A stretch of 64,000 nt of DNA from positions 1 to 64,000 of the forward strand of contig JAKCPI010007836.1 in NCBI GenBank assembly GCA_023213315.1, given 5' to 3'. The DNA is from Euborellia annulipes. Its lineage: Eukaryota; Arthropoda; Insecta; Dermaptera; Anisolabididae. Within the stretch, counting starts at the first letter, position 1. The number at the start of each line of letters is the position of its first letter. This document shows positions 17,909 to 28,600 of the stretch, one piece after another. Made by a program: the position numbers and the translations under genes. The notes under the pieces were generated by a model, which worked only from the letters and a program-made list of their open reading frames with translations, was not told the DNA's origin and searched no databases.

Positions 17909-18724
17909 TTTTACATTTATTTTTAATTTAAATATAAAAATTAAAACTTTTTTTTACAAGAACTAAATAATTTACAAGCTAGATCTTTTTAACAAATCAA
18001 ACTTTTATATTATATTAAAACCATCTAACTGGAGAGCAAGCACTGAGTGTATCTGACAAATGTTTATATCTTAATGTAAATTTATATAATAGAGTAAAAC
18101 ATTTTAAGTAAATAATAAAGAACAGATAAAGAAACAATAATGGCAAAAATTATCCTGAAGATTTTGCTTTAGAACTTTTGAGGCTTTAAAAATAAATAAT
18201 AAAAAAAAAGGAGGGAAATTCTTCTTTTCCAGTAAGAGCAAGAGCAATTATAATTGCCAACTTTATAATTTGTAATACACTAGACCCCCACTAGACTAGC
18301 CTTTTGAATGATTTGGCGCGTCTGAGCCCCTCACTCATTGATAGAATGTTAATTTCAAGTATTTTTCTACTTTATTTTATTTAATTTATAAGTAATCACA
18401 ATCAAAATAGCTCAATTACAGTTTATTTAGCCGATAAAAACAATGAATCAAGGAAAAAAAATCGAAAAAGTAACCTTTTTTATAGGTTAACGGCATAGTC
18501 AAATTTCTTCTATATTTTCCTTATTTTTACAGATATTTGGTCCAAATTGCCTTTCCGCGCTCTTATTTAGACTAATAAAGAGAATGGATAAAGAAAGAAT
18601 CCGAAAAAATCATTTATCATAGAAAACGAGACACTATCATGTTCTTTATATTAGCCGAAACTATACTATTTAAATTTCTTTGGAATGGAAGATTTATTGC
18701 ATTAATTTTCGACCAAGGTATACT
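17909..18724. other. Slbp upstream region
   Basis: No gene seen. The Slbp promoter should lie within the first few hundred bases; I see no clear core element. 18240-18340 has a slightly less AT-rich stretch without motif. Confidence 0.3.
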
Positions 18725-19125
18725 TAAATAAAATCATCGGACTGCCTGGGGTCCGAACCCGCGACGTTTGGTATATGAGGTTAGCACGCTAACCTCTACA
18801 CCAAGCCCCGAGGGTCCCCCCCCCCCCTCCTTGTATCCACCATTAGAATGAGTAGAAGCCCTCGGGGCCTGGCGTAGAGGTTAGCGTGCTAACCTCATAT
18901 ACCAAACGTCGCGGGTTCGGACCCCAGGCAGTCCGATGATTTTATTTAAGCCAATTGGATACCAAATGGCTTAAATAAGAATGCCTGGACCCCATATATG
19001 TATATTTATCAATAACGGATATCGTAAAAAGTCTTATATGGCCTGAGTTGCCGAAAAGACTGTGTGAATGTGTGTGTGAGTGTGAGTGTGAATGAGAAAA
19101 AAGTGTGAGTGTTAAAAAAAAAAAA
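18725..19125. repeat. Head-to-head pair of tRNA-derived SINEs
   Basis: Right copy 18845-19125 (+) is full length: tRNA-like head with A-box-like TGGCGTAGAGGTTAGCGTG and B-box-like GGGTTCGGACCCC, central TTTATTTAAGCCAATTGG / CCAAATGGCTTAAATAA palindrome, TATAT linker, conserved tail GTTGCCGAAAAGACTGTGTG, then (TGTGAG)n. Left copy 18725-18815 (-) keeps only the head. About 30 bp with a C run separate them. Confidence 0.85.
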
Positions 19126-19479
19126 AAAGAATGAGTAGAAATTGCTTATGAGATGCTTTTTTCAACTTTTATGCTTATTTAAAACTTTTTATTCAAGATT
19201 TTTATACTTTTTTTAAGCACTTTTTTCTATTTTTTTATGCTTTTATGTCCGGTCTTTAATTATAACACTGAAAAACGAAATTCGTAGCTCCGTAATCATC
19301 TCAAAAATTTTATATTTTCTAAAGAAAAATTAAGTTTCAAGGAATTGAAAATCTGACACTAAATAAGGCCTATATCAAGGGCGGATATAAGGGGGGGGGT
19401 AAAAAAGGTAATTACCTCCCCCCTCCCCCCGAGATTTTAGAAAAATATTTTTTTGGGAATTAAATTTTATTTTGAATAT

Positions 19480-20945
19480 AAAATTTTAAAAATTAAAACG
19501 CCAGTCCCCCCCCCTCCCATGAGGCATAAAAAACAGTTAAGAATAAAAAAAAATGTCCATGAGGTGGATTTGAACTCGCGAAGTTTGGTTACGTGAGATG
19601 GAAAAAAATATAGATTGCTTGAGAACGAATTAACCACCTGAGCCACACTTTATTGATTTGTTATAAGAGAAATTAAGCCATATAAGAAACATGAAATAAA
19701 AGAAGTATTAAAAAAATTTTAATATTCCACATATGATATATCATTTTTCTTTACTTTTTATGAGGATTAATAATTTATAATAAAAATTCCAATAGCATTC
19801 ATAGTTTTCAAATAATTAAATGGGAATACGTCAGATTGTTTATGCCTTGATGTATTTAAACCAAAAACTCTATCTAAAATTTGATACATGTCATTAATTC
19901 TTGAATTCCCCCTGATTCCAGAGAACTAAAGCCCTTTTAATTATATGATCTAATTTGGGAGTTATTGGCGATCAAAGTTAAGTCTATTTTCGGCCTTAAT
20001 GACATCAACAACACTCAATTCTATATTATCGAAAAAGCTTATTTAACATTGTCTGATTAAAACCAAATTTTTACCAGAGATTTATAATTAAAAAATTAGT
20101 GTTTTTCTAAAGTTTCATTGAGATTGGTAAAGAAATAAATAAAATATTGACTATTTTGTAAATTTAGTTTTAGAATTCGGGATCCCGGATGGGTAAAGAG
20201 AGCGCTCTGTGAACCGGGTCTAGGCTTGAATGTGAGATCCCAAATTCTAAAACTCAATTTACAAAATAGTCAATATTTTATTTATTTCTTTACCAATCTC
20301 AATGAAACTTGAGAAAAATACTCATTTTTTAATTATAAATCTCTGGTAAAAATTTGGTTTTAATCAGACAATGCTAAATAAGCTTTTTCGATAATATAGA
20401 ATTGAGTGTTGTTGATGCCAACGTCGAAAATAGACTTAACTTTGATCGCCAATAACTCCCAAATTAGATCATATAATTAAAAGGGCTTTAGTTCTCTGGA
20501 ATCAGGGGGAATTCAAGAATTAATTACATGTATCATATGTTAAATTGAGTTTTTGGTTTAATTACACCAAGGCATAAACAATCTGACGTTTGCCCATTGA
20601 ATTATTTGAAAACTAGGCATGCTATTGGAATTTTTATTATAAATTATTAATCCTCATAAAAAGTACTAAAAAATGATATATCATATGTGGAATATAAAAT
20701 TTTTTTTAATACTTCTTTTATTTCATGTTTCTAATATGGCTTATTTTTCCTTAATACAAATAAATAAAACGTGGCTCAAGTGGCTAATTCGTCCTCAAGC
20801 GATCTATATTTTTTTTTCCATTCTCACGTAGCCAAACTTCGAGAGTTCAAATCCACCTCATGCACTTTTTTTTTTATTCTTAACTGTTTTTTATACGTCA
20901 TGTGAGGGGGGTGGGGCTGGCGTTTTAATTTTTAAAATTTTATAT
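19480..20945. mobile_element. Giant palindromic (foldback) element
   Basis: Arms about 19480-20186 and 20234-20945 are inverted copies with scattered mismatches; the spacer is only about 50 bp. Outer edges carry GCCAG next to C/G runs (CTGGCG...). Each arm has a tRNA-like segment near its outer part (GTGGCTCAGGTGG...GAGTTCAAATCC). No long frame. Confidence 0.85.
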
Positions 20946-20999
20946 TTTAAGCAGTAATATTTTTGGTAAAAATTTTTTCCGTCGGTCGTTGGTCGTTAA

Positions 21000-21294
21000 T
21001 TTCCTTAATTGATATTAATTAATTAATACTCTCTTTAAATATATAATTTAAAATTTGGTTGAATTTGATTGGCGTTCTGTTGTACGATGGCTGACTACAA
21101 CGAAAAATTAACTATGAATGCGCTCTCTATTTATTCTATACTCTCTGGTTTATATACAAATAACGATTCTCGTCAACAAATTTCTGTCAATCTCATCTTA
21201 AAAGTTCTTATTTGTTCCTTTTTCTTTAATTTTAAAAGTTAACTTAGATAGAATTAATTGATCGCTTTTCGCCAAAAAATCTTCCGAGTCTGCA
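21000..21294 (+). other. Possible first (5' UTR) exon of the downstream gene
   Basis: Less repetitive segment with an inverted CCAAT-like GATTGG at 21068 and ending in a strong donor, CTGCAA|GTAAGT near 21294. A short frame from ATG 21087 (51 codons, starts MADYNEKL) is inside it. It could be the non-coding first exon of the GTPBP2 gene, whose coding start at 25604 is preceded by a good acceptor (GATGCTTTCAG). Only splice signals support this. Confidence 0.25.
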
Positions 21295-22317
21295 AGTAAG
21301 TTATATCATATACAATATAATAATAATATTAATAAAATTATTTATTTTCGAATGACATTTCATTTATATAATCACTCAAGATAAAAATACTTTTGAGCTC
21401 CAACCGCTTTTTAGATATAATTAGACAGAATGTATATACAAAACATTGTACAACTTAAAATTAGAATATAACAAATTTTTATCAATCTCATTCGGATTTA
21501 TGCAAATTGATTGCATTACATTTTTTATTAATTTCATCATCATCCTTTATTAGAATACACATTTCAAATTTTTATTTTGATTACTGAAGAGAAAAATTTT
21601 TTAATCAATAAAGATATCGAATATATACTAAAATTTGGCGCGATATTCTCAAATATATTTTTACAAGAGTTAATTGATATAAATCTTTTTTTTTTTTTTA
21701 ATTATAAATTATTTGAATTTAGATGTCATCTCAATCCCCCAATCCTCAAAATGGATCATACCTTTTTTAAATCCTTGTTCCATGAAAAATCAACACCAAA
21801 TTATATAGGTAAATATATAATTTTGATATTGCAGTAAATTTATGAAATAATTAGAAATAATGCCTATATAATTAAATATAATAGTCATTTAAAAAGAAAT
21901 AAGAATTCATTTAGCCGGTTTAAGAATCTTTGGACCTTTATAAATGAAAAATTAAAATATTTATAATTTATTTGGATCCAATTTTGAGATTACAAATACA
22001 TGTCACTGAACTAACTGCTGATGATGATTAAAAGGATTTTAGACAATGCAGTTTACAACAAATGATAAATTGTTAAAATAACAACAAATTGTTAAAATAA
22101 AGTCTCATACATATCCCGCTAGTGCATTATTATTAGTCTTATCTATTTTTTTTTTTTACTACTATTTTTTAGATGACAAGTGTCAGGATTGACAAAATTA
22201 ATTAATTAAGTCTTGATTATGACACCCTCGACAGATTTTTTTTAACAAAATAAAATACCTAGAAAAAATCTACCTGACTCTTCAAAGAGTTTATAAACTC
22301 TTAATTTCAAAAAGTTA

Positions 22318-23306
22318 GATAATTATAGGTAATCGATAAAAATTCAGAGAAACATTTGTCTTTTAAGAGAACTTAGATGAAATGACTAAAAGATAAGCAA
22401 TGCAAGATTGCATCATGAATTTATAATATATCCAAATTGCATCATCAAAACAGTAAAAAGGCAAAAGGAAACAAAAGAGGAAGATACTTTATATATAACT
22501 ATCTTCCCTTTTTTGATCTCTCTTGAGGTTCATTTGGAAGTTGATAGAGCTAGCTCGTATATAAGGTACGTCGTCTTAACAATGCCTATTCGCTTTACTG
22601 TAGGGAAAAAGCGATTTTCAAAATCTTTACTTTTTCCCACTTTTATAAATATTTATCTTTTCACCATTATTTCTTCTTTAAAAAAGCGAAAAGTTCTAGC
22701 TCATTAGAATAATGTCAAGACATCTCATAATCACGGTTCATTGGTTGAATTTTTTCGCAAAGCGTCAAGATTTATTTATAATAATTTTGAAACCTTGGGC
22801 TCCGAATTCCGGATAATTATAGGTAATCGATAAAAATTCAGAGAAACATTTGTCTTTTAAGAGAACTAGATGAAATGACTAAAAGATAAGCAATGCAAGA
22901 TTGCATCATGAATTTATAATATATCCAAATTGCATCATCAAAACAGTAAAAAGGCAAAAGGAAACAAAAGAGGAAGATACTTTTATATATAACTATCTTC
23001 CCTTTTTTGATCTCTCTTGAGGTTCATTTGGAAGTTGATAGAGCTAGCCCGTATATAAGGTACGTCGTCTTAACAATGCCTATTCGCTTTACTGTAGGGA
23101 AAAAGCGATTTTCAAAATCTTTACTTTTTCCCACTTTTATAAATATTTATCTTTTCACCATTATTTCTTCTTTAAAAAAGCGAAAAGTTCTAGCTCATTA
23201 GAATAATGTCAAGACATCTCATAATCACGGTTCATTGGTTGAATTTTTTCGCAAAGCGTCAAGATTTATTTATAATAATTTTGAAATCCTTGGGCTCCGA
23301 ATTCCG
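22318..23306. repeat. Recent 494-bp tandem duplication
   Basis: Copy 1 22318-22811, copy 2 22812-23306; I count four differences, so about 99% identical. Each copy contains a TATA-like CGTATATAAGG and, about 45 bases on, a hairpin GGGAAAAAG...CTTTTTCCC (22603-22638 and the matching site in copy 2) with an inner GATTTT/AAATC stem. Neither copy holds a convincing protein frame. Confidence 0.9.
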
Positions 23307-23964
23307 CTTTTTATAAAATTCCTCTATTTGATGATTTAATATGAGTCGTCCATTTCCAAAAGTGTAGTTGCATCGGGAACAAATTTTTAGGAAACCAGAA
23401 AAACCCGTATTTTATTAAACTCAAGAGTTAATTTACTTTTATGTTTATAAAATCTGTAAATAAATTACGAACACAATTTACAAGGTCTTAGGTCGGTTTT
23501 ATTTTCTATATCGCAGTAATTAACTGTTTTAATATTCAACTAGGCAGTTTTGAAAAGTTTTTTGTAATTAACAGGTTTTGGAATTGAACCTTTTGCAATT
23601 AGCGAGTTTTGGCACTGTAAATGCAAATGGCACTTTTGTGGACGACATATATATATATATATAAATGTATATATATATATATATATATCCTGTATATTAA
23701 GATTCCAAACCGAAAAAAACTAAAAAAAAAATAAAATAAATATTAAGGAATACAGTCATGACAGTAAATCAAGAAAAATGGGATGAAAATTTTCCATATT
23801 AAGGCATTAAAATTATAAAAATATAGTTAGATATGGTTATTTAGATGTGGGAATATGACCCTCCTCTCACAAACACCAAGAAACCTTAAGAATAAATAAT
23901 AATTAAGACTAAAAATTGGAAAAAAAAATTACAAAAAGATCAAATCCTTAAATCCAAACATGTA

Positions 23965-24175
23965 CAGTAAGGGACAATATTAAGTCCCACCCATGCGTTT
24001 TCTACTTGTGATTATTTCAATGTTTTTATAAAAGAAAATGAAAATCTTTATTGGAAATTTTTTAGGTTTGAACTATGAAAGTTTCCATTAAAAAATATAT
24101 AATATTTTTTTTTTAAATAATGAAATAATCACAAGTAGAAAGCGCATGGGTGAGACTTGATATTGTCCCTCACTG
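23965..24175. mobile_element. Palindromic mariner-type MITE, TA target
   Basis: CAGTAAGGGACAATATTAAG at the left and GATATTGTCCCTCACTG at the right, flanked by TA at 23963-23964 and 24176-24177. Interior arms pair through CCCACCCATGCGTTTTCTAC / GTAGAAAGCGCATGGGTG. Confidence 0.87.
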
Positions 24176-24177
24176 TA

Positions 24178-24459
24178 TACCATCTATTACAATAGTATTG
24201 AGACTAAGCCCGGGAGTTAGGCAACCCAAATGGCACATGCTCACTAAACTTTTTTTCTGATTAAACATGGAGATAATTTTTATTTCGATATATCTTGAAA
24301 TTTATATTAAAAAGATAAATTTTTATGATAATTCTTTTGTTAAAAATTGTTGTTTGGTCTATTGTCTGCTTTGAAAAAAGTATTTCTCACACAGACCAGC
24401 TGCCATTTGGACTGCCTAACTACCGGGCTTTAGCCTCAATACTATTGCAATAGATGCTA
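24178..24459. mobile_element. Palindromic MITE, family copy 1
   Basis: Ends ACCATCTATTACAATAGTAT and ATACTATTGCAATAGATG. Inward: GCCCGGGAGTTAGGCAACCC and its inverted partner GACTGCCTAACTACCGGGC. A second copy with the same ends lies at 54017-54233. It directly abuts the MITE ending at 24175. Confidence 0.82.
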
Positions 24460-25603
24460 CAATATTATATCAGCTTCAATTGTATTATTATTTGATAATT
24501 TCATTGTTTTTATAAAAGAAAATGGAAATCTTTAACTTTTCAATTTTCATACATAGTCTATATTGTATATAATGTTACAACTAGAGAGAAGACTATTGAT
24601 AGTTAAAATTTAATAAAAATCTTTATTGGATTTCTTTTGTTTGATGTACAAAAGTTCCTATTAAAAATTTTTTTTAAAACAAAATAATCACTTGATCAAA
24701 CTTTTGGGGGTGCTTTAATATTGACCTTCACTGTAAATAGAACTATTTTGTTAATTAGTTTATTTCTGGAAATATATAATCTCTAAAAAAAATATATATA
24801 TATATATATATAAAGTGACTGTCAACATTTCATATAAAAAAAAACTTTTGGAAATCGAATCTTTAGAACTTTTAATTTTTAACATTATTAATATTTTTTA
24901 ACAGGTTTTCATTAATAAAACAATATAAGCAAGCAGTGGTTTCTCAGCGGATGCTGTTCTTTTGATGCTGAAAAACCAGACTTTCGCTTTCACTTGACAT
25001 TCCACTTACATAATAATCTCACGTGGCGTTTTATTTCAAACTGATTTTCATTCTTCCTCTTTCTGCTTTGTCTTCTATTCATAACAGATGTTGAGATTTT
25101 ATTTTTTTATAAAATATATTTTCTTAATAGGAAATTTTATACAAATAATTAATTTAATTTATGGAGAGTTTGTATAAATGGTTTTATAATCAATGAATTA
25201 ATATAATAATAAAGGATTTACAGAAGAAAGGTAAAAAAATATATTTTTTAGCAAATTCTCTCATTTTAATAAAATTTGAAAAATTGATTTCTTTTATGAA
25301 TTAATTTGGGGCTTTCTCATATTGTAAACTATTTTATTTTTCAAAAGTCCCTAATTGTCTTACAAATTAAAATGTGATATTTTACATATCTTATATTTAT
25401 AAAATTTAGATAAAAAATTTAATTGATTAAATTTTTTATTGTTATCAAAATAATGACACCAAGGTTATTTTTATTTATTACCATTATCTCTCTCACTTTC
25501 CGTTGTGATTATAAATTCTTTTTTTATCAATCAATACATTTATCAACACTACTTATTTTTAATTATTAGTGTTAATCGTTGCTTTCTATTTGATGCTTTC
25601 AGA

Positions 25604-28600
25604 ATGGATTTTCTCGGGCTTTTTGATCCAACATCTTCAGATGAATCGGGATTGGAATCAGATCTCTGCGAACAATTACCACCTGAGCCCCAGATTGGGA
25701 ATATTGAGTACAAATTAAAATTAATTAATCCCACAAAGCAGCGATTTGAACATCTAGTCACACAGGTGAATATGAATATTTTAAATACAAATGTTTTTTT
25801 TTGTTAATATATAATCAGATATGTACAGACAGGGATGGGCGTTAATCAGTTACATGTATTTGAAATACAAGATACCAAATACAATATTAATTGGTATTTT
25901 GTATCTCGTTACAGCATAGGCAAAATAATTGGTATCTTGTATTTCGTTACATTTTTTAGTAATTGGTATCTGAAATTCGAGATACCAAATACTTTTTTTT
26001 TTTTTATTTGCCGCCGTATAAAAAGTCTTGCAGAGGGAGCTGAAATTTTTCTAATTTATTTAATATTACTGTATGTAATCGTCGTGTGGGTTCTCTGCTC
26101 CGAATCTTACAATTGTTAGTAAAAACCAGTAAAGAGAAGTCAATCAAACCGCCAAATTTTCACTCTTCGTTAAAAAACTTTTTTGCTTTCTTCTTTCAAC
26201 CATCTCTCAACGACTAAATCTTTGTTCTTCTGTCCCAGTTTAAAGATTGTTTTCATTTGCGGGTTTATTCATTCTCCATCAAGGTCCAGATTATCCGACA
26301 AAACTTTTGAAAACTTGGTTTTTTTTAAGCCTTTTCATATTTTTATAAATAAATTTTTTTTAATATCATGATTAATTTTATTGTTTTCGATTTTCCAAAG
26401 GTATTTTCCAATCAGCGTTGGGCGAATTGTCTACTTTACTTTGTCTACGCGTAGACAATGTATGTAGACAAATGAACAATATCCATGTAGACAAAGTAGA
26501 CAATGTAGACAATTAAAATTTAAAAATTTGGCGGGACTAACAACACCATAATTTTTTATGTATCGTCATAAATATAATTTTTTGATACTAATATACACGA
26601 AATCAATAGGTAAAGAGTGATTTTACAATTTTTCTATTCTCGCTTAAAGTTGAATATCATATATAGCGAGATATTGAGTGAAAAAGAAACATCTGCCAGC
26701 GTTGATAATGGCGGTATTCTTAATTTTAAGTGACTTTTATTTGAATTAGATATTAGAAGCTGTATTATGCAGAGTTTTTTTTTTTTGCAAAAAAGACACA
26801 CTGCAACATATTATTCATTTTGTTTCCCTAATTCAAATTTTAATCAATTAAAATGTCTGTTTATTGGTCTCCCGCGTTTAGACATTTTTATGTATATGAA
26901 TTTCTAGGCTGTTTCTAGAAATGACAGATCACTGATCTGAGATGAGAACCAATGAAAACAAGCGTTGAGCCATTTGTCTACATTGTCTACGTCTTTGTCT
27001 ACATTTGTCTACGCATTTGTCTACGTCATGAAGTAGACAAATCAAAATATGCTTAATTTGCCCAACACTGTTTCCAATATAAGTTTAGCTGCCACTTTCC
27101 TAAACTAAATTTATTTAGGGTTCCAGAATTACCCCACCAAAAAGAATTTTAAAATCAAGGAAAAATTTGTTTGTAATTGGTATTTTCAATGTATTTGAAA
27201 TACGTAATTGGTATCTTGTATCTCGTTACACAAACCCGTGAGTAATTGGTATCTTGTATTTCGTTACAAAAATCTGAAGTAATTGGTATTTTGTATCTCG
27301 TTACTCAAAATCGAGTAACTTGCCCATCCCTGTGTACAGAGCCGTAGACAGATTTGACGGGCCCCGGGGCTAATTAATAATACGCCCCACCCTAAAAGTT
27401 TTTTCTAGTTTGTGATAGGCTATTGTGGCCTTCACGCCAACAATTTTTTTGAACAGTTTTTGACACAATTTTTGAAACATAGCTTACAATATTTATTTAA
27501 ATAAAAAAGTTATTTAAAAATTTTTCAAAATTTCCTAAACATAGGGCTACCATAAGTTATTGATGCCACAGACAGAGGACTTTCGAGGAGGTCTGGGGGT
27601 ATGAACATTTTTTTTTAAATTAGACACTGAAATCTGCGTTTTTAGCTATCCTGAGACGGTACATATTAACATATTTAGAGGTAAGAGAAAGTAAAAACAA
27701 TAATAATCACATGAGAAAACGCATGGGTGTGCTTTAATATTGAACCTCTCTCTACCGAAAGGTGAACCCTTAAAAAATATCTACTACAAAGTTATGCACA
27801 TTTACACATATTACACATATATCCACCAAAAAGTAACTATATTAAGTTGGATTATAATTCTCTAATTTTAAAACCGATCTTTTCAGATGAAATGGCGCCT
27901 CCGAGAGGGAGGGGGCCATGCTGTTTACGAATTGGGTGTGGAGGATAATGGCGCTCTGACAGGACTATGTCCATCCGAAATGCATGCTTCTCTTCGCACC
28001 CTTGAGAGGATGGCAAGGGCACTAAGCGCCACCACTCGTTTACTTCGTGAACAAAGAGTTACCAGGGATGCTTCCGTTGCTGAAGTTCTTGTAACTCAAG
28101 TAAATATAAATCATATTATAATATAGATAAAGATGTAATCTCTTTATTTTAAATTTTTACTTACGCTTTAGACAATTTCAAATCAAGGTATATATTGAAT
28201 ATTAATATTTTATTAGAATTAGGACTTTTGCTGGACCATACGTATATAGAAGGAACCGGAGAATAAAACCAGCCGTTAATGGACGCCTCTCACATCAATT
28301 TAATTCGTAAATATTTCGACCGGCATCACGCCTGGTCATCATCAGTACAAAAAAAATGATTTTTCGGAGGGCCCGTGTCAACCAATGTGTTAAAAATAAT
28401 TTCTAATTCAGAGAAGCGGGGGACTAATGTCAGCATGAGCGAACGTTTTGATCAAAAAATAAATATTTCGACCGGCATCACGCCTGGTCATCATCAGTAC
28501 AAAAAAATGATTTTTCGGAGGGCCCGTGTCAACCAATGTGTTAAAAATAATTTCTAATTCAGAGAAGCGGGGGACTAATGTCAGCATGAGCGAACGTTTT

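Larger units (their letters stand above)
23307..25603. other. AT-rich spacer with MITEs and TA microsatellites
   Basis: Contains (TA)n near 23648-23688 and 24788-24812 and the MITEs listed separately; otherwise no feature seen. The last 200 bases lead to the acceptor of the first coding exon of the GTPBP2-like gene. Confidence 0.4.

Noticed and set aside
18735..18930. Two tRNA genes head to head
   Set aside because: The A/B-box-like segments are each followed by, or part of, the SINE body and do not fold into a full cloverleaf with proper acceptor stem.
22408..23201. Repeated 99- and 64-codon frames
   Set aside because: They exist because of the tandem duplication. Copy 2 has a one-base difference that shortens the frame, so no constraint on protein.
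22318..23306. CRISPR-like or satellite array
   Set aside because: Only two copies, long unit, eukaryotic context.
28375..28557. 60-codon frame
   Set aside because: Lies within the tandem ribozyme-like units; its frame is an accident of the repeat.
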